Source: an uncultured Collinsella sp. (GTDB taxonomy: Bacteria; Actinomycetota; Coriobacteriia; Coriobacteriales; Coriobacteriaceae). Taken from it: 5,413 nt of DNA. This document shows positions 5,387 through 5,413 of the stretch, piece by piece. Below the pieces are notes generated by a model that saw only the letters and a list, made by a program, of their open reading frames with translations, ran no database searches and had not been told where the DNA came from. The stretch's first letter is position 1, and every line of letters starts with the position of its first letter. The position numbers and the translations under genes are program-made. Where the stretch lies: NCBI GenBank assembly GCA_900545165.1, contig UQYA01000105.1, positions 1-5,413 of the forward strand, in the 5' to 3' direction.

Positions 5387-5411
5387 GGGCATAGGCCTTT
5401 TGGCCATGCCC
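5387..5411. terminator. Compact hairpin at right edge, possible terminator
   Basis: GGGCAT (5387-5392), one bulged A, GGCC (5394-5397), loop TTTT, GGCC (5402-5405), ATGCCC (5406-5411) give a 10-bp GC-rich stem. On the minus strand it is followed by only TCCTCTTTC, a weak T tract, and on the plus strand the window ends. It may terminate a gene to the right, in which case that gene lies on the minus strand upstream of DUF1846. Confidence 0.4.
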
Positions 5412-5413
5412 GA

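Larger units (their letters stand above)
5071..5413. other. Intergenic region without a convincing gene
   Basis: About 340 nt with no supported gene. Two minus-strand frames stay open for 60-80 codons (5157-5339 and 5165-5407), but neither has a ribosome binding site or a recognisable domain. The cysteine-rich CPTCG and CCWCK motifs in the second look zinc-ribbon-like, yet their spacing and the pyrimidine-rich composition make chance more likely. A third minus frame runs open from 5412 to 5052 except for one TAG (5185-5187). The region is dominated by repeats and hairpins, listed separately. Confidence 0.6.

Noticed and set aside
5165..5407. An 80-codon cysteine-rich minus-strand frame resembling a zinc ribbon
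   Set aside because: Its ATG lies inside a hairpin with no ribosome binding site, the CxxC pairs are irregularly spaced, and the frame overlaps repeats and the long inverted repeat.

Overview
The window is a moderately GC-rich bacterial chromosome segment. All three well-identified genes, and a fourth small one, lie on the minus strand. The gene set (a XerD recombinase directly behind CTP synthase, a small winged-helix regulator, a DUF1846 protein), the codon use and the tight stem-plus-T-tract terminators fit a host-associated actinobacterium of the Coriobacteriia, with Collinsella-like as my best guess. The taxon is an inference from sequence style, not a database match.

Layout in the direction of minus-strand transcription, right to left. 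Bases 5413-5071 hold no convincing gene. This stretch contains a compact hairpin (5387-5411), a degenerate 27-nt direct repeat with a 74-nt period (5270-5296 and 5344-5370), and a long imperfect hairpin (5133-5201) that looks like an intergenic repeat or structured element. A perfect TATAAT (5065-5070) then drives the DUF1846 gene (5025-3544), which ends at its own intrinsic terminator (3509-3477). Next is a spacer with a TATACAAT -10 and nearby dyads, then a 112-residue winged-helix protein (3287-2949) with a very strong ribosome binding site and its own terminator (2923-2892). The pyrG promoter follows (2857-2826), with a short leader that holds a hairpin whose loop carries a perfect DnaA-box 9-mer. 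pyrG (2770-1109) and xerD (1106-165) are 2 nt apart and form one operon, closed by an unusually long 20-bp-stem terminator (131-61). A weaker terminator-like hairpin on the other strand (22-44) suggests that a convergent gene ends just left of the window.

Functionally, pyrG makes CTP, the last step of pyrimidine nucleotide supply. XerD resolves chromosome dimers at the replication terminus. Their co-transcription ties nucleotide supply to chromosome processing, although this may be only an arrangement of convenience. The winged-helix gene and the DUF1846 gene each have their own promoter and terminator, so nothing in the sequence links them to the pyrG-xerD operon beyond position. I see no mobile element, CRISPR array, tRNA or rRNA. 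The most interesting unexplained material is the pyrG leader (hairpin plus DnaA box at the predicted transcript 5' end) and the structured intergenic DNA at both ends of the window.
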